A stretch of 64,000 nt of DNA, from NCBI RefSeq assembly GCF_050948215.1, contig NW_027488565.1:124001-188000 (forward strand), read 5' to 3'. Both the position numbers and the translations under genes were made by a program. How positions within the stretch are numbered: position 1 is the stretch's first letter; each line of letters begins with the position of its first letter. Below are positions 41,621-55,560 of this stretch, piece after piece. The stretch comes from Halictus rubicundus. Its lineage: Eukaryota; Arthropoda; Insecta; Hymenoptera; Halictidae. The notes below the pieces were generated by a model. The model was not told the origin of the DNA. It did no database searches and saw nothing but the letters and a program-made list of their open reading frames with translations.

Positions 41621-43009
41621 ATAGGATAGAGGATAGTATAGGAGAGAGGATAGGATATGATAGAGGATAGGATAGGATAGAGGACTTGATAGGATAGAGC
41701 ATACGATATAGGATAGAATAGGATAGGGGATAGGATAGGATAGAGGATAGGATATGATAGAGGATAGGATAGGATTGAGAATAGGATAGGATAGTGGATA
41801 GGAAAGGATAGAGTATACGATAGAGGATAGGATAGGATAGAGGATAGGAGAGGATAGGATAGGATAGGATAGGATAGGATAGGATAGGATAGGATAGGAT
41901 ATGATAGGAGAGGATAGGATAGAGAATAGGATAGGATAGAGGATAGGATAGGATAGGGGATAGGATAGGATAGAGAATAGGATAGGATAGTGGATAGGAA
42001 AGGATAGAGCATACGATACAGGATAGGATAGGATTGAGGATATGATAGGATTGAGGATAGAATAGGATAGAGGATAGCATAGGATAGAGGATTGGATGGG
42101 ATAGAGGATAGGATAGGATAGAGGATAGTATAGGATAGAGGATAGGATATGATAGAGGATAGGATAGGATATGATGTTGGATAGGATATGAGATTGGATA
42201 GGATAGAGGATAGGATAGGATAGAGGATAGGATATGATAGAGGATAGGATAGGATTGAGGATAGGATAGGATAGTGGATAGGAAAGGATAGAGTATACGA
42301 TAGAGGATAGGATAGGATAGAGGATAGGATAGGATAGAGGATAGGATAGGGGATTGGATAGGATAGAGGATAGGATAGGATAGAGAATAGGATAGGATAG
42401 AGGATAGGATAGGATAGAGGATAGGATAGGATAGAGCATACGATACAGGATAGGATATAATAGAGGATAGGATAGGATAGAGAATAGGAGAGGATAGAGG
42501 ATAGGATAGGTTAGGGGATAGGATAGGATAGAGAATAGGATAGGATAGAGGATAGGATAGGATAGAGGATAGGATAGGATAGAGGATAGGATAGAGGATC
42601 TAATAGAGGATCTGATAGAGGATAGGATAGGATATTATAGGATAGGATAGGATAGAGGATAGGATAGGATAGAGGATAGGATAGGATTGAGGATAGGATA
42701 TAGGATAGGATATGATAGGATAGGATAGGATAGGATAGGATAGGATAGGATAGGATAGGATAGGATAGGATAGGATAGGATAGGATAGGATAGGATAGGA
42801 TAGGTTAGGATAGGATAGGATAGGATAGGATAGGATAGGATAGGATAGAGAATAGGATAGGATAGAGGATAGGATAGGATAGGGGATAGGATAGGATAGA
42901 GAATAGGATAGGATGGAGGATAGGATAGAGGATAGGTTAGGATTGAGGATATTATAGGATTGAGGATAGGATAGGATTGAGGATAGGATAGGATAGGATA
43001 GAGGATAGG
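41621..43009 (+). repeat. 1,389-bp tandem duplication, copy 1
   Basis: Repeated at offset 1,389 bp in 43,010-44,395. GGAGAGAGG is at 41,641/43,030, and the identical stretches ending at 42,012/43,401, 42,080/43,469 and 42,439/43,828 all keep this offset. The unit includes a pentamer tract interrupted by one GTTAG (42,714-42,848) and the anchor GATCTGATAGAG near 42,608. The left boundary is placed where similarity to the later copy begins. Confidence 0.92.
42714..42848 (+). repeat. Pentamer tract, 27 units with one GTTAG
   Basis: Eighteen GATAG units (42,714-42,803), one GTTAG (42,804-42,808) and eight GATAG units. Unlike the other long runs it follows GATATAGGATAGGATAT rather than GATCTGATAGAG. 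It ends at AGAATAGG. Confidence 0.96.
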
Positions 43010-44395
43010 ATAGGATAGAGGATAGTATAGGAGAGAGGATAGGATATGATAGAGGATAGGATAGGATAGAGGACTTGATAGGATAGAGCATACGATATAG
43101 GATAGAATAGGATAGGGGATAGGATAGGATAGAGGATAGGATATGATAGAGGATAGGATAGGATTGAGAATAGGATAGGATAGTGGATAGGAAAGGATAG
43201 AGTATACGATAGAGGATAGGATAGGATAGAGGATAGGAGAGGATAGGATAGGATAGGATAGGATAGGATAGGATAGGATAGGATAGGATATGATAGGAGA
43301 GGATAGGATAGAGAATAGGATAGGATAGAGGATAGGATAGGATAGGGGATAGGATAGGATAGAGAATAGGATAGGATAGTGGATAGGAAAGGATAGAGCA
43401 TACGATACAGGATAGGATAGGATTGAGGATATGATAGGATTGAGGATAGAATAGGATAGAGGATAGCATAGGATAGAGGATTGGATGGGATAGAGGATAG
43501 GATAGGATAGAGGATAGTATAGGATAGAGGATAGGATATGATAGAGGATAGGATAGGATATGATGTTGGATAGGATATGAGATTGGATAGGATAGAGGAT
43601 AGGATAGGATAGAGGATAGGATATGATAGAGGATAGGATAGGATTGAGGATAGGATAGGATAGTGGATAGGAAAGGATAGAGTATACGATAGAGGATAGG
43701 ATAGGATAGAGGATAGGATAGGATAGAGGATAGGATAGGGGATTGGATAGGATAGAGGATAGGATAGGATAGAGAATAGGATAGGATAGAGGATAGGATA
43801 GGATAGAGGATAGGATAGGATAGAGCATACGATACAGGATAGGATATAATAGAGGATAGGATAGGATAGAGAATAGGAGAGGATAGAGGATAGGATAGGT
43901 TAGGGGATAGGATAGGATAGAGAATAGGATAGGATAGAGGATAGGATAGGATAGAGGATAGGATAGGATAGAGGATAGGATAGAGGATCTAATAGAGGAT
44001 CTGATAGAGGATAGGATAGGATATTATAGGATAGGATAGGATAGAGGATAGGATAGAATAGAGGATAGGATAGGATTGAGGATAGGATATAGGATAGGAT
44101 ATGATAGGATAGGATAGGATAGGATAGGATAGGATAGGATAGGATAGGATAGGATAGGATAGGATAGGATAGGATAGGATAGGATAGGTTAGGATAGGAT
44201 AGGATAGGATAGGATAGGATAGGATAGGATAGAGAATAGGATAGGATAGAGGATAGGATAGGATAGGGGATAGGATAGGATAGAGAATAGGATAGGATGG
44301 AGGATAGGATAGAGGATAGGTTAGGATTGAGGATATTATAGGATTGAGGATAGGATAGGATTGAGGATAGGATAGGATAGGATAGAGGATAGGAT
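43010..44395 (+). repeat. 1,389-bp tandem duplication, copy 2
   Basis: Second copy of 41,621-43,009. The offset changes from 1,389 to 1,384 bp inside the pentamer tract, where copy 2 has one GATAG fewer before the GTTAG interruption. Another small change is GATAGAATAGAGG near 44,050 in place of GATAGGATAGAGG. Confidence 0.92.
44103..44232 (+). repeat. Pentamer tract, 26 units with one GTTAG
   Basis: Copy of 42,714-42,848 with seventeen instead of eighteen units before GTTAG (44,188-44,192) and eight after. The difference is a single-pentamer slippage event since duplication. Confidence 0.96.
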
Positions 44396-44440
44396 AGGAT
44401 AGAGGATAGGATAGAGGATCTGATAGAGGATCTGATAGAG

Positions 44441-44625
44441 GATAGGATAGGATAGGATAGGATAGGATAGGATAGGATAGGATAGGATAGGATAGGATAG
44501 GATAGGATAGGATAGGATAGGATAGGATAGGATAGGATAGGATAGGATAGGATAGGATAGGATAGGATAGGATAGGATAGGATAGGATAGGATAGGATAG
44601 GATAGGATAGGATAGGATAGGATAG
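44441..44625 (+). repeat. Longest pure pentamer run, (GATAG)37
   Basis: Thirty-seven perfect GATAG units (185 bp) directly after GATCTGATAGAG at 44,429-44,440, which itself follows a second GATCTGATAGAG-like unit starting at 44,418. The run ends at AGAATAGG. It is the longest uninterrupted pentamer run I found in the window. Confidence 0.97.
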
Positions 44626-44753
44626 AGAATAGGATAGGATAGAGGAAAGGATAGGATAGGGGATAGGATAGGATAGAGAATAGGATAGGATGGAGGATAG
44701 GATAGGATAGAGGATAGGATAGGATAGACGATAGGATAGAGGATCTGATAGAG

Positions 44754-44853
44754 GATAGGATAGGATAGGATAGGATAGGATAGGATAGGATAGGATAGGA
44801 TAGGATAGGATAGGATAGGATAGGATAGGATAGGATAGGATAGGATAGGATAG
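44754..44853 (+). repeat. Pure (GATAG)20 run
   Basis: Twenty perfect pentamers directly after GATCTGATAGAG (44,742-44,753). The run ends with a return to the 17-mer. Confidence 0.97.
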
Positions 44854-46312
44854 AGGATAGGATAGGATAGAGAATAGGATAGGATAGAGGATAGGATAGG
44901 ATAGAGGATAGGATAGGATAGAGCATACGATACAGGATAGGATAGGATAGAGGATAGGATAGGCTAGAGAATAGGATAGGATAGAGGATAGGATAGGATA
45001 TGGGATAGGATAGGATGGAGAATAGGATAGGATAGAGGATAGGATAGGATAGAGGATAGGATAGAAGACTGGATACGATAGAGGATAGGATATGATAGAG
45101 GATAGAATAGGATATGAGATTCGATAGGATATGAGATTGGATAGGAAGGAGGATAGGATAGGATAGAGGATAGGATAGGATAGAGGATAGGATAGGATTG
45201 AGGATATGATAGGATTGAGGATAGAATAGGATAGAGGATAGCATAGGATAGAGGATTGGATGGGATAGAGGATAGGATAGGATAGAGGATAGTATAGGAT
45301 AGAGGATAGGATATGATAGAGGATAGGATAGGATATGATGTTGGATAGGATATGAGTTTGGATAGGATAGAGGATAGGATAGGATAGAGGATAGGATAGG
45401 ATAGAGGATAGGATAGGATAGAGAATAGGTTAGGATTGAGGATGGGATAGGATAGGATAGAGGATAGAATAGAATTGAGGATAGGATTGGATAGAGGATA
45501 GAGAATTGGATAGGATAGAGGATAGGGTACGATAGAGGATAGGATAGGGGATTGATAGGATAGAGATTACGATAGTATAGAGGATAGGATAGGATAGCGG
45601 ATAGGATAGGATAGATGATAGGATAGGATAGGTGATAAGATAGGATAGAGGACTGGATAGGATAAAGGATAGGATTGGATAGAGGATGGGATAGAGGATA
45701 GGATAGGATAGTGGATAGGATAGGATAGAGGATAGGATATGATAGAGGATAGGATAGGATTGAGGATATGATAGGATAGTGGATAGGAAAGGATAGAGTA
45801 TACGATAGAGGATAGGATAGGATAGAGGATAGGATAGGATAGAGGATAGGATAGGGGGTTGGATAGGATAGAGGATAGGATAGGATAGAGCATACGATAG
45901 AGGATAGGATAGGATAGAGGATAGGATAGGATAGAGGATATGATAGGATTGAGGATAGGATAGGATTGAGGATAGGATAGGATAGAGGATAGGATAGAGG
46001 ATTGGATAGGATAGAGGATAGGATAGGATAGGATAGAGGATAGGATAGGATAGAGGATAGGATAGGATAGAGGATAGGATAGGGTAGAGGATAGGATAGG
46101 ATTGAGGATATGATAGGATTGAGGATAGAATAGGATAGAGGATTGGATGGGATAGAGGATAGGATAGGATAGAGGATAGGATAGGATAGGGGATAGGATA
46201 GGATAGAGAATAGGATAGGATAGAGGATAGGATAGGATAGAGGATAGGATAGGATAGAGGATAGGATAGGATAGAGGATAGGATAGAGGATCTGATAGAG
46301 GATCTGATAGAG

Positions 46313-46392
46313 GATAGGATAGGATAGGATAGGATAGGATAGGATAGGATAGGATAGGATAGGATAGGATAGGATAGGATAGGATAGGATAG
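46313..46392 (+). repeat. Pure (GATAG)16 run
   Basis: Sixteen perfect pentamers directly after GATCTGATAGAG (46,301-46,312). The run ends at AGAATAGG, as at 44,625. Confidence 0.97.
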
Positions 46393-46520
46393 AGAATAGG
46401 ATAGGATAGAGGATAGGATAGGATAGGGGATAGGATAGGATAGAGAATAGGATAGGATAGACGATAGGATAGGATAGAGGATAGGATAGGATAGAGGATA
46501 GGATAGAGGATCTGATAGAG

Positions 46521-46600
46521 GATAGGATTGGATAGGATAGGATAGGATAGGATAGGATAGGATAGGATAGGATAGGATAGGATAGGATTGGATAGGATAG
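46521..46600 (+). repeat. Pentamer tract, 16 units with two GATTG
   Basis: Directly follows GATCTGATAGAG (46,509-46,520). The second unit and the third from last are GATTG; the rest are GATAG. The two substitutions make it the most degenerate of the anchored tracts. Confidence 0.95.
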
Positions 46601-49600
46601 AGGATAGGATAGGATAGAGAATAGGATAGGATAGAGGATAGGATAGGATATGGGATAGGATAGGATAGAGAATAGGATAGGATAGAGGATAGGATAGGAT
46701 AGAGGATAGGATAGAAGACTGGATACGATAGAGGATAGGATATGATAGAGGATAGAATAGGATATGAGATTCGATAGGATATGAGATTGGATAGGAAGGA
46801 GGATAGGATAGGATAGAGGATAGGATAGGATAGAGGATAGGATAGGATTGAGGAAATGATAGGATTGAGGATAGAATAGGATAGAGGATAGCATAGGATA
46901 GAGGATTGGATGGGATAGACGATAGGATAGGATAGCGGATAGGATAGGATAGAGGATAGGATAGGATAGTGGATAGGATAGGATAGAGGATAGGATATGA
47001 TAGAGGATAGGATAGGATTGAGGATAGGATGGGATAGTGGATAGGAAAGGATAGAGTATACGATAGAGGATAGGATAGGATAGAGGATAGTATAGGATAG
47101 AGGATAGGATATGATAGAGGATAGGATAGGATAGAGGATAGTATAGGAGAGAGGATAGGATATGATAGAGGATAGGATAGGATAGAGGATAGGATAGGAT
47201 AGAGAATAGGTTAGGATTGAGGATAGGATAGGATAGGATAGAGGATAGAATAGAATTGAGGATAGGATTGGATAGAGGATAGAGAATTGGATAGGATAGA
47301 GGATAGGGGAGGATAGAGGATAGGATAGGATAGAGGATAGGATAGAGGATCTAATAGAGGATCTGATAGAGGATAGGATAGGATAGGATAGGATAGTATA
47401 GGATAGAGGACAGAAAAGGATTGACGATAGGATAGGATAGAGGATAGGATAGGATAAAGGATAGGATAGGATAGAGGATAGGATAGCATAGGAGATACGA
47501 TATTATAGAGGATAGGATAGGATAGAGGGTAGGATAGGATAGGAGATACGATATTATAGAGGATAGGATAGGATAGAGGATAGGATAGGATAGAGGATAG
47601 GATAGGATAGAGAATAGGTTAGGATTGAGGATAGGATAGGATAGGATAGAGGATAGAATAGAATTGAGGATAGGATTGGATAGAGGATAGAGAATTGGAT
47701 AGGATAGAGGATGGGGTACGATAGAGGATAGGATAGGGGTTTGATACGATAGAGATTAGGATAGTATAGAGGATAGGATAGGATAGCGGATAGGATAGGA
47801 TAGAGGATAGAAAAGGATTGACGATAGGATAGGATAGAGGATAAGATAGGATAAAGGATAGGATAGGATAGAGGATAGGATAGGATAGGAGATACGATAT
47901 TATAGAGGATAGGATAGGATAGAGGATAGGATAGGATAGAGGATAGGATAGGATAGAGAATAGGTTAGGATTGAGGATAGGATAGGATAGGATAGAGGAT
48001 AGGATAGGATAGAGAATAGGTTAGGATTGAGGATAGGATAGGATAGGATAGAGGATAGAATAGAATTGAGGATAGGATTGGATAGAGGATTGAGAATTGG
48101 ATAGGATAGAGGATAGGGTACGATAGAGGATAGGATAGGGGATTGGTAGGATAGAGATTAGGATAGTATAGAGGATAGGATAGGATAGCGGATAGGATAG
48201 GATAGAGGATAGGATAGGATAGTGGATAGGATAGGATAGAGGATAGGATATGATAGAGGATAGGATAGGATTGAGGATAGGATGGGATAGTGGATAGGAA
48301 AGGATAGAGTATACGATAGAGGATAGGATAGGATAGAGGATAGTATAGGATAGAGGATAGGATATGATAGAGGATAGGATAGGATAGAGGATAGTATAGG
48401 AGAGAGGATAGGATATGATAGAGGATAGGATAGGATAGAGGACTTGATAGGATAGAGCATACGATATAGGATAGAATAGGATAGGGGATAGGATAGGATA
48501 GAGAATAGGATAGGATAGAGGATAGGATAGGATAGATAATAGGATAGGATAGAGAATAGGATAGGATAGAGGATAGGATAGGATAGAGGATAGGATATGA
48601 TAGAGGATAGGATAGGATTGAGAATAGGATAGGATAGTGGATAGGAAAGGATAGAGTATACGATAGAGGATAGGATAGGATAGAGGATAGGATAGGATAG
48701 AGGATAGGATAGGATAGAGAATAGGTTAGGATTGAGGATAGGATAGGATAGGATAGAGGATAGGATAGGATAGAGAATAGGTTAGGATTGAGGATAGGAT
48801 AGGATAGGATAGAGGATAGAATAGAATTGGGGATAGGATTGGATAGAGGATAGAGAATTGGATAGGATAGAGGATAGGGTACGATAGAGGATAGGATAGG
48901 GGATTGGTAGGATAGAGATTAGGATAGTATAGAGGATAGGATAGGATAGCGGATAGGATAGGATAGAGGATAGGATAGGATAGTGGATAGGATAGGATAG
49001 AGGATAGGATATGATAGAGGATAGGATAGGATTGAGGATAGGATGGGATAGTGGATAGGAAAGGATAGAGTATACTATAGAGGATAGGATAGGATAGAGG
49101 ATAGTATAGGATAGAGGATAGGATATGATAGAGGATAGCATAGGATAGAGGATAGTATAGGAGAGAGGATAGGATATGATAGAGGATAGGATAGGATAGA
49201 GGATAGGATAGCATAGAGAATAGGTTAGGATTGAGGATAGGATAGGATAGGATAGAGGATAGGATAGGATAGAGGATAGGATAGGATAGAGAATAGGTTA
49301 GGATTGAGGATAGGATAGGATAGGATAGAGGATAGAATAGAATTTAGGATAGGATAGGATAGAGGATAGAGAATTGGATAGGATAGAGGATAGGGTAGGA
49401 TAGAGGATAGGATAGGGGATTGATAGGATAGAGATTAGGATAGTATACAGGATAGGATAGGATAGCGGATAGGATAGGATAGAGGATAGGATAGGATAGT
49501 GGATAGGATAGGATAGAGGATAGGATATGATAGAGGATAGGATAGGATTGAGAATAGGATAGGATAGTGGATAGGAAAGGATAGAGTATACGATAGAGGA

Positions 49601-52600
49601 TAGGATAGGATAGAGGATAGGATAGGATAGAGGATAGGATAGGGGATTGGATAGGATAGAGGATAGGATAGGATAGAGCATACGATAGAGGATAGGATAG
49701 GATAGAGGATAGGATAGGATTGAGGATATGATAGGATTGAGGATAGGATAGGATTGAGGATAGGATAGGATAGAGCATACGATACAGGATAGGATAGGAT
49801 AGAGGATAGGATAGGATAGAGGATAGGATAGTATAGAGGATAGGATAGGATAAAGGATAGGATAGGATAAAGGATAGGATACGATACAGGATAGGATACG
49901 ATAGAAGATACGATATTATAGAGGAAAGGATAGGGTAGAAGATACGATATTATAGAGGATAGGATAGGATAGCGGATAGGATAGGATAGAGGATAGGATA
50001 GGATAGTGGATAGGATAGGATAGAGGGTAGGATAGGATTGAGGATATGATAGGATTGAGGATAGGATAGGATTGAGGATAGGATAGGATAGAGCATACGA
50101 TACAGGATAGGATAGGATAGAGGATAGGATAGGATAGAGGATAGGATAGTATAGAGGATAGGATAGGATAGAGGATAGGATAGGATAGAGGATAGGATAG
50201 GATAGAGGATAGGATAGGATAGAGGATAGGATAGAGGATAGGATAGGATAGAGGATATGATAGGATAGAGGATAGGATAAAGGATAGGATAGGATAGAGG
50301 ATAGGATAGGATAGAGGATAGGATAGGATAGAGGATAGGATAGGATAAAGGATAGGATAGGATAAAGGATAGGATACGATACAGGATAGGATACGATAGA
50401 AGATACGATATTATAGAGGAAAGGATAGGGTAGAAGATACGATATTATAGAGGATAGGATAGGATAGAGGATAGGTTAGGATTGAGAATAGGATAGGATT
50501 GAGGATAGGATAGGATAGATGATAGCATAGGGTAGAGGATTGGATGGGATAGAGGATAGGATAGGATAGAGGATAATATAGAACAGAGGATAGGATACGA
50601 TAGAAGATACGATATTATAGAGGAAACGATAGGATAGAGAATAGGATAGGATAGAGCATACGATAGAGGATAGGATAGGATATGATAGAGAATAGGATAG
50701 GATACATGGTATTATAGAGTAGAGAATAGGATAGGATAGAGGGTAGGATAGGATAGAGGATAGGATAGAAGATAGGATAGGATAGAGGATACTATAGGAT
50801 AGACTATAGCATAGGATTGAGGATAGGATAGGAAAGAGGATAGGATAGAATGGAGGACAGGATAGGATAGAGGATAGGATAGGATTGAGGATTGGATTGG
50901 ATAGAGGATAGGATAGAGGATTGGATAGGATTGAGGATATTATGGGATAGAGGATAGGATAGGATAGAGTATAGGATAGGATAGATGATAGGATAGGATA
51001 GAGGATAGGATAAAGGATTGGATAGGATAGAGGATAGGATAGGATAGATGATAGGATAGGATAGAGGATAGGATAGGATAGAGGATAGGATTGAATTGAG
51101 GATAGATAGGATATCGGATAGAATAGGATAGAGAAGAGGGTAGCATAGAGGATAAGATACGATAGAGGATAGGATATGATAGAGGATAGGATAGGATAGA
51201 GGATAGGATAGGATAGAGGATAGGATAGGATTGAGGATTGGATTGGATAGAGAATATGATAAGATAGAGGATAGGATAGGATAGAGGATAGGATAGGATT
51301 GAGTTTAGAATAGGATAGAGGATAGGGTAGGATAGAGGAGAGGATATGATAGAGGATAGGATAGGATTGAGGATAGGATAGGATTGAGGATAGGATAGGA
51401 TAGAAGATTGGATGGGATAGAGGATAGTATAGGATTGAGGATAGGATTAGATTGAGGATAGGATAGGATAGAGGATAGGATAGGATAGAGGATAGGATAG
51501 GATAGAGGATAGGATAGAGGATAGGATAAAGGATAGGATAGGATAGGATAGGATAGGATAGGATAGGATAGGATAGGATAGAGGATAGGATAGGATAGAG
51601 CATACGATAGAGGATAGGATAGGATAGAGGATAGGATAGGGGATTGGATAGGATAGAGGATAGGATAGGATAGAGCATACGATAGAGGATAGGATAGGAT
51701 AGAGGATAGGATAGGGGATTGGATAGGATAGAGGATCGGACAGGATAGAGCATACGATAGAGGATAGGATAGGATAGAGGAGAGGATAGGATAGAGGATA
51801 GGATAGGATAGAGGATAGGATAGGATAGAGGATAGGATAGGATAGAGGATAGGATAGGATACAGGATAGGATAGGATAGAGGATAGGATATTATAGAGGA
51901 GAGGATAGGATAGAAGATAGGATAGGATTGAGGATAGGATAGGAATGAGGATAGGATAGGATTGAGGATAGGATTCGATAGAGTATAGGATGGGATAGAG
52001 GATAGGATAGGATTGAGGATAGGATAGGATTGAGGATAGGATAGGATTGAGGATAGGATAGGATAGAGGATTGGTTGGGATACAGGATAGGATAGGATTG
52101 AGGATAGGATAGGATTGAGGATAGGATAGGATAGAGGATAGGATAGGATAGAGGATAGGATAGAATAGAGGATAGGATACGATAGAAGATACGATATTAT
52201 AGAGGAAACGATAGGATAGAGAACAGGATAGGATAGAGCATACGATAGAGGATAGGATAGGATAGGATAGAGAATAGGATAGGATACATGGTATTATAGA
52301 GTAGAGGATAGGATAGGATAGAGGATAGGATAGGGGATTGGATAGGATAGAGGATAGGATAGGATAGAGCATACGATAGAGGATAGGATAGGATAGAGGA
52401 TATTATAGGGGATTGGATAGGATAGAGCATACGATAGAGGATAGGATAGGATAGAGGAGAGGATAGGATAGAGGAGAGGATAGGATAGAGGAGAGGATAG
52501 AATAGAGGAGAGGATAGGATAGAGGATAGGATAGGATTGAGGATAGGATATTATAGAGGATACGTTAGGATTGAGGATAGGATAGGATTGAGGATAGGAT

Positions 52601-52616
52601 AGAGGATAGGATAAAG

Positions 52617-52681
52617 GATAGGATAGGATAGGATAGGATAGGATAGGATAGGATAGGATAGGATAGGATAGGATAGGATAG
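52617..52681 (+). repeat. Pure (GATAG)13 run
   Basis: Thirteen perfect pentamers after GATAAAG, not after GATCTGATAGAG. It is followed by a 17-mer and a second, shorter pentamer run. Pentamer runs of this domain are shorter and lack the anchor seen at 35-47 kb. Confidence 0.95.
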
Positions 52682-53089
52682 AGGATAGGATAGGATAGGA
52701 TAGGATAGGATAGGATAGAGGATAGGATAGGATAGAGGATAGGTTAGTTTTGAGGATAGGATAGGATTGAGGATAGGATAGGATAGAGGATAGGATAGGA
52801 TAGAGGATAGGATAGGATAGGTGATAGGATAGAGGAAAGGATAGAGGATAGGATAGGATAGGATAGGATAGGATAGGATAGAGGATAGGATAGGATAGAG
52901 GATAGGATAGAGGATAGGATAGAGGATTGGATAGGATAGAGGATAGGATAGGATAGAGGATAGGATTGGATTGAGGATAGATAGGATAGAGGATAGGATA
53001 GCATAGAGGATAGGATACGATAGAGGATAGGATATGATAGAGGATAGGATAGGATATGAGATTGGATAGGATAGAGGATAGGATAGGAT

Positions 53090-53460
53090 AGAGGATAGGA
53101 TAGAATAGAGGATAGGATACGATAGAAGATACGATATTATAGAGGAAACGATAGGATAGAGAATAGGATAGGATAGAGCATACGATAGAGGATAGGATAG
53201 GATAGGATAGAGAATAGGATAGGATACATGGTATTATAGAGTAGAGGATAGGATAGGATTGAGGATAGGATAGGATTGAGGATAGGATAGGATAGAGGAT
53301 AGGATAGGATAGAGGATAGGATAGAATAGAGGATAGGATACGATAGAAGATACGATATTATAGAGGAAACGATAGGATAGAGAATAAGATAGGATAGAGC
53401 ATACGATAGAGGATAGGATAGGATAGGATAGAGAATAGGATAGGATACATGGTATTATAG
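53090..53460 (+). repeat. 222-bp tandem duplication
   Basis: The module GATACGATAGAAGATACG...GAGGAAACGATAGG...ACATGGTATTATAGAG occurs twice in succession. The final landmark is at 53,226 and 53,448, 222 bp apart. The second copy reads AGAATAAGATAGG where the first reads AGAATAGGATAGG. Confidence 0.85.
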
Positions 53461-55560
53461 AGTAGAGGATAGGATAGGATAGAGGATAGGATAGGGGATT
53501 GGATAGGATAGAGGATAGGATAGGATAGAGCATACGATAGAGGATAGGATAGGATAGAGGATAGGATAGGGGATTGGATAGGATAGAGGATAGGATATAA
53601 TAGAGCATACGATAGAGGATAGGATAGTATAGAGGAGAGGATAGGATAGAGGAGAGGATAGGATAGAGGATAGGATAAGGTAGAGGATAGGATAGAATAG
53701 AGGACAGGATAGGATAGAGGATAAGATAGGATAGAGGATAGGATAGGATAGAGGATAGGATAGGATAGAGGATAGGATAGGATAGAGGATAGAATAGGAT
53801 AGAGGATAGGATAGCATAGAGGACATTATACGATATAGGATAGGATATGATAGAGGATAGGATAGGATAGAGGATATGATAGGATTGAGGATAGGATAGG
53901 ATAGAGGATTGGATGGGATGGAGGATAGGATAGGATTGAGGATAGGATAGGATAGACTATAGGATAGGATTGAGGATAGGATAGGAAAGAGGATAGGATA
54001 GGATAGACTATAGGATAGGATTGAGGATAGGATAGGAAAGAGGATAGGATAGAATGGAGGACAGGATAGGATAGAGGATAGGATAGGATTGAGGATTGGA
54101 TTGGATAGAGGATAGGATAGATGATTGGATAGGATTGAGGATATTATGGGATAGAGGATAGGATAGGATAGAGTATAGGATAGGATAGATGATAGGATAG
54201 GATAGAGGATAGGATAAAGGATTGGATAGGATAGAGGATAGGATAGGATTGAGGGTAGAATAGGATAGAGGATAGGGTAGGATAGAGGAGAGGATATGAT
54301 AGAGGATAGGATAGGACTGAGGATAGGATAGGATAGAATATTGGATGGGATAGAGGATAGTATAGGATTGAGGATAGGATAGAGGATAGGATAGGATAGA
54401 GGATAGGATAGAGGATAGGATAGAGGATAGGATAAAGGATAGGATAGGATAGGATAGGATAGAGGATAGGATAGGATAGAGCATACGATAGAGGATAGGA
54501 TAGGATAGGATGGAGAATAGGATAGGATACATGGTATTATAGAGTAGAGTATAGGATAGGATAGAGGATAGGATAGGGGATTGGATAGGATAGAGGATAG
54601 GATAGGATAGAGCATACGATAGAGGATAGGATAGGATAGAGGATAGGATAGGATAGAGGATAGGATAGGGGATTGGATAGGATAGAGGATAGGACAGGAT
54701 AGAGCATACGATAGAGGATAGGATAGGATAGAGGAGAGGATAGGATAGAGGATAGGATAGGATAGAGGATAGGATAGGATAGAGGATAGGATAGGATTGA
54801 GGATAGGGTAGGATACAGGATAGGATAGGATAGAGGATAGGATAGGATAGAGGAGAGGATAGGATAGAAGATAGGATAGTATTGAGGATAGGATAGGAAT
54901 GAGGATAGGATAGGATTGAGGATAGGATTCGATAGAGTATAGGATGGGATAGAGGATAGGATTGAGGATAGGATAGGATTGAGGATAGGATAGGATAGAG
55001 GATTGGTTGGGATACAGGATAGGATAGGATTGAGGATAGGATAGGATTGAGGATAGGATAGGATAGAGGATAGGATAGGATAGAGGATAGGATAGAATAG
55101 AGGATAGGATACGATAGAAGATACGATATTATAGAGGAAACGATAGGATAGAGAATAGGATAGGATAGAGCATACGATAGAGGATAGGATAGGATAGGAT
55201 AGAGAATAGGATAGGATACATGGTATTATAGAGTAGAGGATAGGATAGGATAGAGGATAGGATAGGGGATTGGATAGGATAGAGGATAGGATAGGATAGA
55301 GCATACGATAGAGGATAGGATAGGATAGAGGATAGGATAGGGGATTGGATAGGATAGAGGATAGGATAGGATAGAGCATACGATAGAGGATAGGATAGGA
55401 TAGAGGAGAGGATAGTATAGAGGAGAGGATATTATAGAGGATAGGATAAGATAGAAGATAGGATAGGATAGAGGATAGGATACGGTAGAAGATACGATAT
55501 TATAGAGGAAAGGATAGGATAGAGGATAGGATAGGACAGAGGATAGGATAGGGGATTGGA

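Larger units (their letters stand above)
44855..50470 (+). repeat. Domain 7: pentamer-rich mosaic array
   Basis: This contains a rearranged third copy of the 3.44-kb block (44,855-46,200), then units carrying GGTTAGGATTGAGG, GAATTGAGGATAGGATTGG, GAGATTAGGATAGTATAG (near 47,753, 48,154, 48,915 and 49,434) and GGAAAGGATAGAGTATACG. Toward the right end the series GATACGATACAGG...GAAGATACGATATTATAG...GGGTAGAAGATACG occurs twice, 495 bp apart (49,879 and 50,374). No unique sequence is visible. Confidence 0.75.

Noticed and set aside
44429..44440. GATCTGATAGAG as a transposon end or recombinase site
   Set aside because: It has no inverted partner, no target-site duplication and no enclosed foreign sequence. 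It differs from the 12-bp monomer by only a few bases.
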